DNA of 64,000 bases from Mantis religiosa (Eukaryota; Arthropoda; Insecta; Mantodea; Mantidae): contig JAUKNK010000147.1 of NCBI GenBank assembly GCA_030765055.1, positions 3,440,001-3,504,000 of the forward strand, given 5' to 3'. The notes below the pieces were generated by a model that was not told where the DNA came from, did not search any database, and was given only the letters and a program-made list of their open reading frames with translations. The position numbers and the translations under genes were made by a program. Below, one piece after another: positions 1 to 9,839 of the stretch. The first letter of the stretch is position 1. Every line of letters begins with the position of its first letter.

Positions 1-220
1 TACCATTTATATTTATGGTTATCGCTGGCAAGGTCATTGCCATGTGAAGACTAAACGGAACACAAGATATTCAGAAGAGCAGTAAACGTCCCAACACTAT
101 ACTTAATCCTTTGGTTTAAGCAAAGGAAAACCATGTTATACTTTCCGTATACTGGCTGGTGAGCGGAATCTCCGGATGTTTCCATAAGTAACGACGTATC
201 TGCCTGCACACCGTCCTTAT

Positions 221-418
221 TCATATGTTCCTGTACGTAGAAAGCTCAACTTCTTCATTCGATGTTATAATTGTTGTAGGAGCTTTCCTTCGCAGTCGCA
301 GATCACGAGTAGTGTCCATATCTTCAGCAATGGGGCTCTTGAGTGTTGCTCGTTTATGTTCCGACTCGCCGGTGAGAACCACCCTACCATGACCTCTGCC
401 TTTCTTTTTTCTCGGAGG
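221..418 (-). pseudogene. possible C-terminal scrap of a pogo/CENP-B-type transposase
   Basis: On the minus strand a 65-codon open stretch begins PPRKKKGRGHGRVVLTGESE and ends at a stop. A basic patch followed by G-[RK]-x-x-V-L-T is the usual tail of pogo/Tigger-like DDE transposases, and that tail is the only reason for the call. No catalytic domain is visible next to it; upstream on the minus strand lies the unrelated LINE ORF1. Nothing else is recognised in bases 1-420. It could equally be a random open stretch. Confidence 0.25.
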
Positions 419-419
419 T

Positions 420-1906
420 TTGTTTACCTGTATACTGTCCGTGTCACTGTTGCAGCACTTTGCGAAGAAACTTTCACCCAGATCTCGCCGTAGAATCCGA
501 GGAGTTCACATCACTCTCCCGAAGATTCAACGCAGCAACGTGGGAAAGAAGAGGAACACCGCAGCAATAAAGCAGAGCCAGACAGCAAAGCCAACACCGC
601 AGCTCTCGGTCTCCGTCTCCTGCCTCACTGCCGGTCCCGGCAGGCGAGAAGGAACCTCCGGCGGAGCTGGCAGGGAAGGTTTTGGCCGCTCGGCCTACTT
701 CCCCCACCTCGCCGGACGCCCGCCCAAAGCCCAGTCAACCGCCGCAAACAAGGCCGCTGGGTACCCCAGTGCATCACGGCCAGCCACCACCACAACATCG
801 CCGGAAACTCCACTGCTTTACCTAGCAGCAACACAAGCAGCTTCACCGACACCACAGCCTAGCCGATCCCCAACTGCTGCAACCTCCAATCAACCGCCGA
901 CAGGGAGCAACACTACACCTTTTGCAGTAGTCATCGGAGTAACCGGGACCTCCCTGCGAGGTATATCCTTACCGCTGCAACGCAGAAGTGGCGCACAGCC
1001 AAAACCGCCACATGGATCTCGTCGAGACGAGGCCCTACCACCTGCGTGCTCCTGCAGTTTTCAGATCCTCGGGACCGCGACGGCGCCTTGGCCTCAGGGC
1101 TGGCCATCTTGGGAAAGCTCCTGAAGGTGGAGACCAGCAGACTGCAGCGACACATCCCGTGCCGGAACTGCTGCTCCTATGGACACATTGCAGACACATA
1201 TACCGCACCGCCACGGTGCCACTACTATGGCTCTCCCACTCCAACTGCAGCCTGCAAGGTACACGATCTCCGCCGACGCCGCAGGTACTGCGCCACTTGT
1301 GACGGCCTTGGCCATTTCACAGGGCAGGCGCAGTGTCCTGCTTACCCACGCGGAAATCCAATAAGACCGACACCCCGGAGCACTGCCACCAGCGGATCTA
1401 CGGCATGGCAGCAAGCACTTGGCTGCCTCCGGGAGGACCTGCAACTTATTACCACCAGACTCCACGCCCTTGGGGAACTCCTCACATCAATCGCCGCCAA
1501 CTATCACCGGAATCCAGCCGATGAGGCTCAGGACCTCCACTCAGAGGTCCTTAACCTCAAACAACGACTAGGCAACAAGAAGGAATCCGCCATCGCCGCT
1601 GCCCAACAACAGAAGACCAACCACGCCGCCCTCATCAACACACTGACCACTACACAGGGACTACTAACTGACCGACTCACTCCACTGGACCAACTCTCCG
1701 GTGCACTTAATCAACTACAAGAGACAACGAAGGCTATCAGCTCTCAGCTCCAACAAATTGAGCACCTAGCTACTGTACAAGAAGAGATTCTCGCCTCAAT
1801 ACAGCGAAAGGTGCACCGAGTGGAAAAACGCCTCACGGACACGCTACCCTCCCAACTGACGGACTCTTCTACCATCAGCAATAGACTGGACCAGCTCCAC
1901 TCGTAA
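420..1906 (+). pseudogene. LINE ORF1 (gag-like nucleocapsid), frameshifted
   Basis: Two overlapping frames (420-1124, then 1046-1906) together give a gag-like protein of the kind encoded by ORF1 of Jockey/R1-type LINEs. The first part is rich in Pro, Ser, Thr and Ala. The second carries three CCHC-like knuckles. The first (CRNC...H) has its last Cys replaced by Tyr. The second has lost a Cys and the His. The third, CATCDGLGH followed by a Cys seven residues on, is intact. The last ~110 residues are Gln/Leu-rich and look coiled-coil. The frame break and the lost zinc ligands mean it is a relic. The region is GC-richer than the rest of the window. No ORF2/reverse transcriptase follows. The LINE clade is inferred, not shown. 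Confidence 0.55.
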
Positions 1907-2605
1907 ATAGCACCAATGGACAGCAGCCTCCACACAAGACTTCACGATCTCAAAAGTACAGGGCAAATAATCGCCGACCACAGAACACCCAGAGGATGAA
2001 GGCTTATTTCCCCGACATCTGGAGACCCCCACGACCACAACCGCAAACCTGATGGCCTCAACAACTCCCCTCCAGGAAATAACTACCGGAGATTATGCCC
2101 TCCCATGAAATTACATTATTAAAATTCAATAAAGACTACCACTTCCCCCTTAACTACCTTCCTCCACTAATCACCTTTAGCCACCTCGCGCCTCGTTCAG
2201 GGCCTTTTGGTCATGTTCGACGCCTGGCAACCATTCCTTACCCGCTCGCCGTTATTGACGGCCAGCACTTCATCTTCACCTTCACTAACGGGAGTGCTTT
2301 TAGCGGGATCCCAACAAACAACTCCAATGCCTTCCCTACTTTCTCCCCTTTCATCGTTTGTAGTTATTAAAAAAACAGCATTTTCCCCTTTCACAAACAG
2401 AATCATCTTCAGCTGTGTCAATATCCACGGCTAATTCGACTCCACCCTTCCCTTTTTATTGTGTACATCGAACCGATACCCGACGACCAACACATTCCAT
2501 CAACATTTCAGTATCCGAAGAGGTGCGCACCCTTCTTGTCATTAGGACTGCACACTTTATCACTTACTTCCAGAAACTTAGTAATTCTGTGGGGCAGGGA
2601 CACTC
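1907..2605. other. no recognisable gene
   Basis: Probable 3' flank of the LINE ORF1 relic. Only short, low-complexity open stretches are present on both strands, and none resembles a known family. Confidence 0.5.
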
Positions 2606-3225
2606 TACTGCAGATCTTCAGTTTCCATCCCCCAACTTTCTGAGGACTCTGCAGTTGGTTGTATGCTGTGAACCACCGCAGAAAATAATTCACTAAACGT
2701 TCTCTTAGCAGGTGTAGGCTGGGCGAGTTGCAAACGTTGTGGCCAATGTTGCCTTATATGGGTTAAACCGCCACATTTAAAGCAAGTTTGTTCCTGTCTT
2801 AAATAGATGACAGATGCCTAAAATTTCCCTATAAGTACGTTCGAGGGAATTGCTTTTGTAATGACCACTTGCATGAGTCAAATGCCTGTCTTTACACTAG
2901 CAAACTTCCATTTGAAATGGAAATTGTTGTTCCCTTTGACTAAGTGTATAGTCCCATAATTTTGTAATTCACTCTTAATTCTGTCATCGGAAATTTCCGG
3001 TGGAATATTATATAGTCTGACCGTAGTAAATTCCTTATCAGCCGCAGTGATAACCACATCAACCTTTTCCCAATTCATTGGAGTTAATGTTGTTTCTCCA
3101 GCATGTTTTCGCAAGTGATTTTCATAACTTATATTAGTTTTAAATTTTAAGTAGACTATATTTACTTTTCTTACAGGTTGTAAGGTTTGCAATTCATCGA
3201 CACGTATCTTAAGTTCGTCATCCAC
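2606..3225 (-). pseudogene. second gag-like LINE ORF1 relic with one zinc knuckle
   Basis: An open frame (2878-3225) contains an RRM-like stretch around VRLYNIPPEISDDRIKSEL. Past a frame break the minus strand continues with TCFKCGGLTHIRQHW, a C-x2-C-x4-H-x4 knuckle whose final Cys is Trp, then a Ser/Thr-rich tail. This order (RRM-like fold, then C2HC knuckle) is that of insect non-LTR ORF1 proteins. It is a different family from the ORF1 relic at 420-1906 and lies in opposite orientation. Frameshift, internal stop and missing ligand make it a pseudogene. The retroelement origin is inferred from the motif order. Confidence 0.5.
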
Positions 3226-3730
3226 ACGGTTGTGTATATCCAGTGCAGAGGGACTCGATTGTGTTGGATTACACGTTGCTATTATAGTATTGTATTAGCA
3301 CGCACTAATTTTGTACACTGCTAGCCTGGTATCAGAACGGTGCGACCCAACGTGTTGACACGACCGCTACTAGGAAGCAATTGTTCATTAGCGTGCATAC
3401 GCATACAACCTTACACATGCCCGTGAAGGAACAACCTATCACATGCATCAGTTGACAATAACATTACAACACAAAATGGCACATCTACACAGTGGGACCA
3501 ATTTGATTCAAATGTTCAGGCAACATGTGTTTTCGCTGTACATCCATGTCATAAAATGCTAAGTTTTAGGTGGATTTATTTAACAGGAAGGGGACATCTT
3601 AGGTGGTCTAAAGGGAGATTCTCGTAACTGGGACCCTATATATTTTCTACCGACCGAATAACTAAAAATAATGAGCCGAAGGGGGCAGCGAAGTATCATA
3701 TGGTCTAGCCGGGAACAAACAGATATCTAA
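3226..3730. other. no recognisable gene
   Basis: Mixed sequence between the gag-like relic and the 70-bp tandem repeat. No coding potential or repeat structure was recognised. Confidence 0.5.
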
Positions 3731-4320
3731 AGTCAGTCGCTAGCTGAGAGTCGACCGAGTTCGTCGTGCTAACGCACGCGGAGAGGAATCACGTTCACTA
3801 AATCAGTTGCTAGCCGAGGATCGACCGAGTTCGTCGTGCTAACGCACGCCGACAGAAGTCCCATTGACTAAAGCAGTCGCTAGCCGAGGTTCGACCGAGT
3901 TCGTCGTGCTAACGCACGCCGACAGAACTCGCATTGATTAAATCAGTCGGTGGCTTGGAGTCGACCGAGATTGCCGTGCTAACGCACGCCGACAGAACTC
4001 GCATTGATTAAATCAGTCGGTGGCTTGGAGTCGACCGAGATCGTCGTGCTAACGCGCGCTGACAGAAATCGCATTGATTAAATCAGTCTGTGGCTTGGAG
4101 TCGAACGTGATTGTCGTGCTAACGCACGCCGACAGAACTCGCGTTGATTAAATCAGTCGGTGGCTTGGAGTCGACCGAGATCATCGTGCTAACGCGCGCT
4201 GACAGAACTCGCGTTGATTAAATCAGTCGGTGGCTTGGAGTCGACCGAGATCGTCGTGCTAACGCGCGCTGACAGAAATCGCATTGATTAAATCAGTCGC
4301 TAGTTGGGGGTTGGGCTAGA
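3731..4320. repeat. 70-bp tandem repeat, about 8.5 copies
   Basis: The phrase [at]CAGTCGGTGGCTTGGAGTC (variant CAGTCGCTAGC in the first copies) recurs at 3731, 3801, 3871, 3941, 4011, 4081, 4151, 4221 and 4291, exactly 70 bp apart. Each unit also contains a small hairpin-like core, CGTGCTAACGC[AG]CGC. The first three units form one subtype and the later ones a second, so the array grew from one side. It is confined to the non-duplicated flank. Confidence 0.9.
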
Positions 4321-4879
4321 TCGTCGTGCAGCAGCACGATGTCAGATACCGCGTTCTTGATGGAACGGACGAGTAAGCTAAAGAAATCGCGTTCGATTAA
4401 AGCTAGTTAGTAGCGGGCTGCTAATACGACGACTGGTGTTATATACACGGGAGTGCTATCACGCAAACGCTAAAGATACCATTCAGAGTTCGCCTAACTA
4501 ACATGTATTTCGAGAGTAATTGAAATACAACCGATCGCCATAAGAGAATTAACCTGTGTTTATTTCCAAGTACCCTAATTGATCCACCCAGAACGCCCTG
4601 TACCAAGAGATCCTTGCCAAACATCCTATATTCATAAATATTAGGACAACTCCGAGAGCAGCCGAGGACATCGATATTCTTCAAATATTTTTTAGCGATG
4701 CTGACAACCCTAGAAGTCAAGCCCCTACCAAATAATTGAGCTGAACTGCGCGGCAATATACACACCCGACACCCCGACTTGCCACAGCCTACTTGACCCA
4801 TAATTTTTTCAGGGATTTTCTCGATTCGCTAGGTAAATGTTAGGTGAGTTAATTACCTTCCGTGAATTTACTGTGCCTC
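4321..4879. other. no recognisable gene
   Basis: A 120-codon minus-strand open stretch (4439-4801) has several Cys and hydrophobic runs but resembles no family I know. It is treated as chance. The beginning (to about 4400) drifts out of the 70-bp array. Confidence 0.4.
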
Positions 4880-5080
4880 TATTTCATCCTCTCTCCTGGT
4901 GATCTCTTTCAGGGTGAAAGTGCCAGTGGGTGTCTCGGTGCTGCATAGCAGGATGATATGATCCTGGTAAACAGTTCCTCCTCCAGTAGGACGATCTCTG
5001 TTCTCAGTGTCGGTCTGGTGGGCCATTTCAGGATCTCAGTAGTAGGATGGCATGCCAGTTGTACTGGCCTGCCAGGGAGT
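4880..5080 (+). repeat. fragment of a dispersed repeat shared with 25880-26060
   Basis: The order of phrases GGTGTCTCGG, CAGGATGATATG, TCCTGGTAAA, ACGATCT, GGTGGGCCATTTCAGGA and TGGCCTGCC is the same here and in the GC-rich composite at 25880-26060. That composite begins with a tRNA-like head, so this is probably a headless copy of the same SINE-like family. The following 5081-5579 shows nothing recognisable. Confidence 0.6.
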
Positions 5081-5579
5081 TTGTAACTGATAAATAGTAA
5101 GGACCCTGAACTCTACTCTGGCATAATTCTTAGTGTCGTCTCCTCTCGCCTCATCATTCCTCCTGGGGATACCCTACTGATTGCCCAAGACAAGAAGGCA
5201 AGCTAGAGGAATGTACAATATAATCACTTTTGCTGTCTCTTCATGGTGTATGCTCGTCTCCCGAGAATGACAAGCATGGAAGGTTTGTTTAAAATACACA
5301 AGTGTTGTCTCATAGCTCACCTATACATAATACCTATTGCTGCAATAAGCAATAGATCTGGCAGCATGGATGACTTATATGTACTCTCACTCACTCATTT
5401 CCTTGTAAACAGATCCACTAACAGAGCAAATCCGTAGTTTAGGTTCCTCTCTCTCTTCAGGCCTCGCTTGCCTTCTTGTGGTGGGCATACAGTACTTGGG
5501 GCTTTTGTACAATAGTCAAGTCTGGTGACAGTGTCAAATGCTCTCCGTAGATGAAGCGTAATCCAATCCAACCCAAAGA

Positions 5580-6338
5580 CTATAGTTTAATTTAAGTTAA
5601 TTGATGGAAGTTAATAATTTCTTCACACTAGCCATATATAGGCTAAGCTTTTGGATACATGGAGTGACATGAAAAATTCAATGTCATGGCCGGGATTTGA
5701 ACCACGGATCTCCTAGTTTTTGTAGAGTTGCTCTTACCCATTGAGCTACCATGGCCAACTGTGTATCTAACATTACATTCCCTTGACTCATATTTTCCTG
5801 GTAAACCACTATGGGCTCTAGTATTCGAGATACACCATTTGTGGCCACTTACTATCATAAGTACTTGAGTCCTAGACTTTATCATTTAACTCTTATTATT
5901 TAAGTTATGTGATGGAAATTAATCATTTCTTCATTCTAGCCATATATAGGCTAAGCTTTTTGGTTCAAATCCCGTCCATGGCATTTAAGTTTTCATGTTG
6001 ACTCCATGTATCCATAAGCTTAGCTTATATATGGCTAATGTGAAGAAATGATTAATTTCCATCAATTAACTTAAATAATAAGAGTTAAATGAAGAAGCCT
6101 GGGACTCAAGTAGATACGTTAGTAGGTCGCCACAGATGGTGTATCTCGAATATGAGATCCCCTAGTGGTTTACCAGAGAAATATACAAGTCAAATGGAGA
6201 ATTTAGTGTCATGATGGCAAATTGGCCATGGTAGCTCAATGGGTAAGAGCGACTGTTCGGAAACCAGTCGATCCGTGTTTCATATCCCTGCGATGGCATT
6301 GAATCTTTCATGTCTACTCCATCTATCTATAGTTTAAT
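5580..6338. mobile_element. tRNA-headed SINE insertion with inverted 5' half, 12-bp TSD
   Basis: The insertion is flanked by CTATAGTTTAAT at 5580-5591 and 6327-6338. Inside, a full minus-oriented unit (to ~5905) and a further minus tail (to ~5962) are followed by plus-oriented sequence: the tRNA 3' half, the tail, and a nearly full second unit. The tRNA-like heads (minus about 5680-5757, plus about 6221-6296) show A-box TAGCTCAATGGG and degenerate B-boxes. The non-tRNA body includes GAAGCCTGGGACTCAAGTA and the tail GATTAATTTCCATCAATTAAC. Minus half joined to plus half, with one outer target duplication, looks like twin-primed retrotransposition of a multi-unit transcript. Confidence 0.75.
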
Positions 6339-6465
6339 ATTTAAATTCACCTCTCCCATATTAATGTAAAACAAAGCAGTCACTAACTAGTCGGGCAGCA
6401 AGCCAAAACGGGAACAATAGGTCCTTAAGACATGTCCTTTCAATTTTAAGTGGAACAGTATAACA
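6339..6465. other. no recognisable feature
   Basis: Short AT-rich spacer between a SINE insertion and a foldback element. Confidence 0.5.
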
Positions 6466-6731
6466 TTTTCATATAAATATGAGCAGCTGGCATGCTTAAT
6501 TTATCAGATTACTCACTCAGACTGGTCAATGTTCACCTTTCCTTCAAAAACGTTTTTCAACTCGTGTCCGAGTCATCTCCAGTGCTATAGATGCAGTAGC
6601 TGTAGCATACTTCATTGAGGATGACTCGGACATGAGTTGAAAAACGTTTTTGAAGGAAAGGTGAACATCGACCAGTCTGAGTGAGTACTCTTATAAATTA
6701 AGTATGCCAGCTACTCATATTTATATGAAAT
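6466..6731. mobile_element. foldback/MITE-like perfect hairpin
   Basis: The left arm beginning TTTCATATAAATATGAG is answered on the right by its reverse complement ending at TATTTATATGAAA. The two ~110-bp arms, including GGTGAACATYGACCAGTCTG and CAACTCRTGTCCGAGTCATC, are nearly identical and enclose ~45 bp. There is no coding capacity. The structure suits a non-autonomous foldback transposon. No target duplication was confirmed. Confidence 0.7.
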
Positions 6732-6797
6732 ATACCTTACTTTAAATACTTTGACAATTATTTACAATACAATTTTCATGTCTATTGTTTTTAAAAT

Positions 6798-7145
6798 ATA
6801 GATTTCTTGATAGAGACGGCATATAAGAGTTAAATAATGAAGCCTGGAATTTAAATACTTACGATGGCAAGCCACCACAAACGGTGTATCTTGAATACGA
6901 GAGCCCATAGTGGTTTATCGGGGAAATATGTGAGTCAAATGGAGAATCTGATGTCATGACGGCAAATTGGCCATGGTAGCTCAATGGGTAAGAGCAACTG
7001 AATGGAAACCAGTAGATCCGTGGTTCAACTCCCGGCCATGGCATTGAATTTTTCATGTCGTTTCTATCAATCCAATACTTCAACCTGTACAAGGCTAGTT
7101 TGAAGAAATGATTAATTTCCATCAATTAACTTAAATAGATTTCTT
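6798..7145 (+). mobile_element. tRNA-headed SINE, one unit, 11-bp TSD
   Basis: One plus-oriented unit flanked by ATAGATTTCTT at 6798-6808 and 7135-7145. The tRNA-like head lies near 6969-7043 (A-box TAGCTCAATGGGTAAGAGC, B-box GGTTCAACTCC). The body and tail match the other copies in the window. This is the simplest, non-inverted member of the family here. Confidence 0.75.
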
Positions 7146-7514
7146 CTAGCAGTAACAATAGTAAAATTATTCAACAGCTGTGAACTGAAACTATTTGTAA
7201 GCTACTCATATGTTAATTGATAGGCTTTACAGATGTTTTGGAATAATACACCAGAAAATTTTTGGTGCAGAATATTTATTCATTAAGAAAATCATAGATC
7301 ACAAAAACATAGCTTCAATGAATGATCTTACTGAACACTTTGAAGGAGCTTTTCATAAATAACACATTAAATACAATACAGATATGTTAATATATTTCAA
7401 ATTCCATCACACAACTTATAAACTCCACTCAATCTTCTAGTAAGCGTTATGCTTTATCATTACTTAACAAAAATTTAGCTTTGAAGAATCAACTTAAGCT
7501 GACATTTATATATA
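7146..7514 (-). other. 3' flank of nanos with a poly(A) signal candidate
   Basis: There is no open frame. On the minus strand an AATAAA lies at 7275-7280, downstream of the nanos-type exon and the mariner. If the mariner sits in the 3' UTR, this could be the original polyadenylation signal. Sequence from about 7452 inward is mirrored at the right edge of the window. The poly(A) role is inference. Confidence 0.3.
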
Positions 7515-8817
7515 TACGAGGGAGGACCCAAAAAGGACTCTGAGGGCGCTGCCACTCGTAGACGTAGTACAGGGTTCTCACGCTAGATGGTGTTAGTAGA
7601 GACGTTCATGAAACAGCTGTGCAGACGGCGTCAGTGTAGAGCTGAACGTGCAAGTGTGGTATTGTGTTTCTCTGACTATTGGTGGGTTACCTCTGCGAGG
7701 TCGTTATGGCAACTTTAAAAGAACAAAGAGTCCTCAGAAAGCTTTCCAGGAGGACGCTATGAGCCGCACACAGTTTTGTGAGTGGTGTGGGAGCTTTAAA
7801 CGTGGTGAGACGGGTGTTAAGGACGAAGATCATTCTGGACGCTCTTCAACATCGTGAAATGAGCAGAACATGGTCCGCCAATAGATCAACGAGGATCGTC
7901 GCCAAACGATCGACCAAATTTTAGCAGCGACAGGAATCAGCTGGAACTCGTACCAGCGGCTTTTGAGGGAGGATTTGCACATGAGACGTGTTACTGCTAA
8001 ATTTGTTCCGCGTCCTCTCACACAGGAGCACAAAACCATCCTCATGAATGTGTGTCAGGACTTGAAAACAGAGATTGCTCGTGATCCAAACTTCTTGAAC
8101 AAAGTCATTACAGAGTATGAGAGTTGGTGTTACGGGTATGACCCAGAAACCAAACAAGCGTCAAGCTTGTGGAGGACTCCCAACTCTCCCAGACCAAAAA
8201 AGCAAGGCAAGTGAGGACAAATGTGAAGAAGATGATCATTGTCTTTTTTGATATTCCTGGAATTGTGCATCAGGAATTCGTACCCCCTGGTCAGACCGTT
8301 AATGAGCACTTTTACTTGGATGCTTTAAGGCCTCTGCGAGAGGATGTGAGGAGGATATTCCCGGAACTTTGGCGTACTGGTGACTGGTTTCTGCATCACG
8401 ACAACGCTCCAGCACACTCGGCCTTACGAGTGACACACTACTTGGCATCTCAGAGGTGGTCTGTCGTTCCCCATGCTCCGTATTCGCCGGACCTAGCCCC
8501 GTGCGACTTTTTCCTATTTCCACGAATGAAAAACCGCTAAAAGGGGAGCGTTATGACGAGGTGGAGGCGGTAAAAACAGTTTCGCAAATTGCACTGGACA
8601 ATATCAAACTTGAAGAGTTCCAAACATGTTTCCAAAAGTGGGAAAAGAGACTTGATAAGTGCATCGCATGTAATGGAGAGTAATTCATATTCATTTATTG
8701 CATTCGTAAATCATACAAGCCATGATGTGTGTGAAGGTGCCTGAAGCATTTTGTAAAAAGGTTCATCAATAAAGTTTTTATGACCACAAACCAGTTTCTT
8801 TTGGGTCCCCCCTCGTA
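7515..8817 (+). mobile_element. mariner 1, left copy (DD34D family)
   Basis: About 1.3 kb bounded by TIRs, TACGAGGGAGGACCC at the left and its complement ending CCTCGTA at the right, inside a TATATA target (TA duplication). It lies just downstream of the nanos-type exon in the minus-strand sense. The mirror copy is at 62594-63903. Confidence 0.9.
7648..8683 (+). pseudogene. mariner 1 transposase, broken and catalytically dead
   Basis: Four overlapping open pieces make a mariner transposase. An N-terminal HTH region (7648-7857) precedes a piece containing RRVTAKFVPRPLTQEHK (7963-8214). The catalytic middle and C-terminal block (8169-8540) has HHDNAPAH and PYSPDLAPCDFF, with 34 residues between the Asp residues. 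The last piece ends at 8683. Frame breaks lie near 7857, 8200 and 8520. The first catalytic Asp, normally in a T-G-D-E-[ST]-W block, is replaced: the sequence reads ITEYESW. The mirror copy has the same substitution, so inactivation predates the arm duplication. Confidence 0.9.
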
Positions 8818-9148
8818 TATATATAGTGTTAAATATACATGTTTATCAGCTTTAACATCAAAATTCTTACATCTTTTCATAATACAAATACGAAATCAAA
8901 GAAATATTTGTGAAAACATGCAGAAAAATTACGGTCAACTGTAAAACAGACATAAATATTAAACCTGACTGCTGACAAAGAAGAAAAAGTTACACAAATG
9001 AACAACAGGTAAGTACATTTTGACTAAGACTAGGGCACTTACAAACTAAAATGAACAAACACTGTGCTACATTTAACACTAAACTAAACACTTCCATATA
9101 TAAAGAATGTTAGTAACCAAAGTTCTCAGAGTTTGGCCAGGACATTCA

Positions 9149-9459
9149 TTACTTCATCTGTTTTGCTGTGGATCTGGCTTTGTTGTCAGACCTTATACTG
9201 CCAATGGATTGTCGTTCAGTGCCTTTGAGCGCTACAGATGTTGCGGGTACTCTGCCTGCCAAACTGCGCAAGAGTGGACAGTGGCTCCGAGTGTGAGCAA
9301 AATCCCCAGTAGCTTTGCAATACTCACATTGGTATGCTCTTAGTATTGGACATTCTGCTACCTTTGTGACTGGATCACGACGATTATGACTTCTTGTAAA
9401 AGTCATTGTTTCGCCGTTATTGTAGCAGAATGAGCACCACTGCTCTTCGTCTCCATCAC
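9149..9459 (-). CDS. nanos: nanos terminal exon (zinc-finger domain), left copy
   Basis: Nanos is an RNA-binding translational repressor that acts with Pumilio in germ cells. This minus-strand exon starts after a good acceptor (TTTGGTTGCAG|GTGATGG) and ends at a TAA at 9149-9151, 102 residues. It encodes both CCHC fingers: CSFC-x12-H-x11-C, then PILRAYQCEYCKATGDFAH and the final Cys in HCPLL. All eight ligands are present. The first finger's H-to-C gap is 11, against the usual 10. The C-tail is basic and Ser/Thr-rich. The exon begins with the last two bases of a Gly codon, matching the phase of the exon at 21238-21464. The 3' flank 8818-9148 is non-coding. Upstream it would need the missing first exon(s). 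Family call: high confidence; orthology to nanos versus a paralogue: inferred. Confidence 0.85.
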
Positions 9460-9476
9460 CTGCAACCAAATACCAC

Positions 9477-9515
9477 ATTGATTGATTGATTGATTCATTC
9501 ATTCATTCATTTATT
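9477..9515. repeat. ATTG/ATTC tetranucleotide microsatellite beside the nanos acceptor
   Basis: Four or five ATTG units followed by about four ATTC units, starting within ~17 bp of the splice acceptor of the nanos-type exon. The mirror copy is longer (61878-61936). Confidence 0.9.
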
Positions 9516-9839
9516 ATCTGCTTAAAGGAATACAAAACATATTCAAGGCATCGTCAAGTTAAATATGTGCAACCAGAAAATCACATACTTTAATATCTAC
9601 AAAAACAAGTTCTAAAATAACCTAATTACAATAATAAATCATAAACCATACCTATTACACTTATATTATACAAATAATATTTATTTAGTCAATTTTACCT
9701 AAGATTACATAAAAATGATCCTAGCTACAGTGAAAAAATAAATATTATACAAATAAAAATATTTGCCACCTAGGCTTCACTTTTCTTAACAAATTATTGT
9801 TGATACTTCTTTTCAAATGAAAATCAATTTCGCAAACAA

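Noticed and set aside
4439..4801. 120-codon minus-strand open frame as a gene.
   Set aside because: No recognisable domain or splice context, and it lies beside repeats; probably chance.
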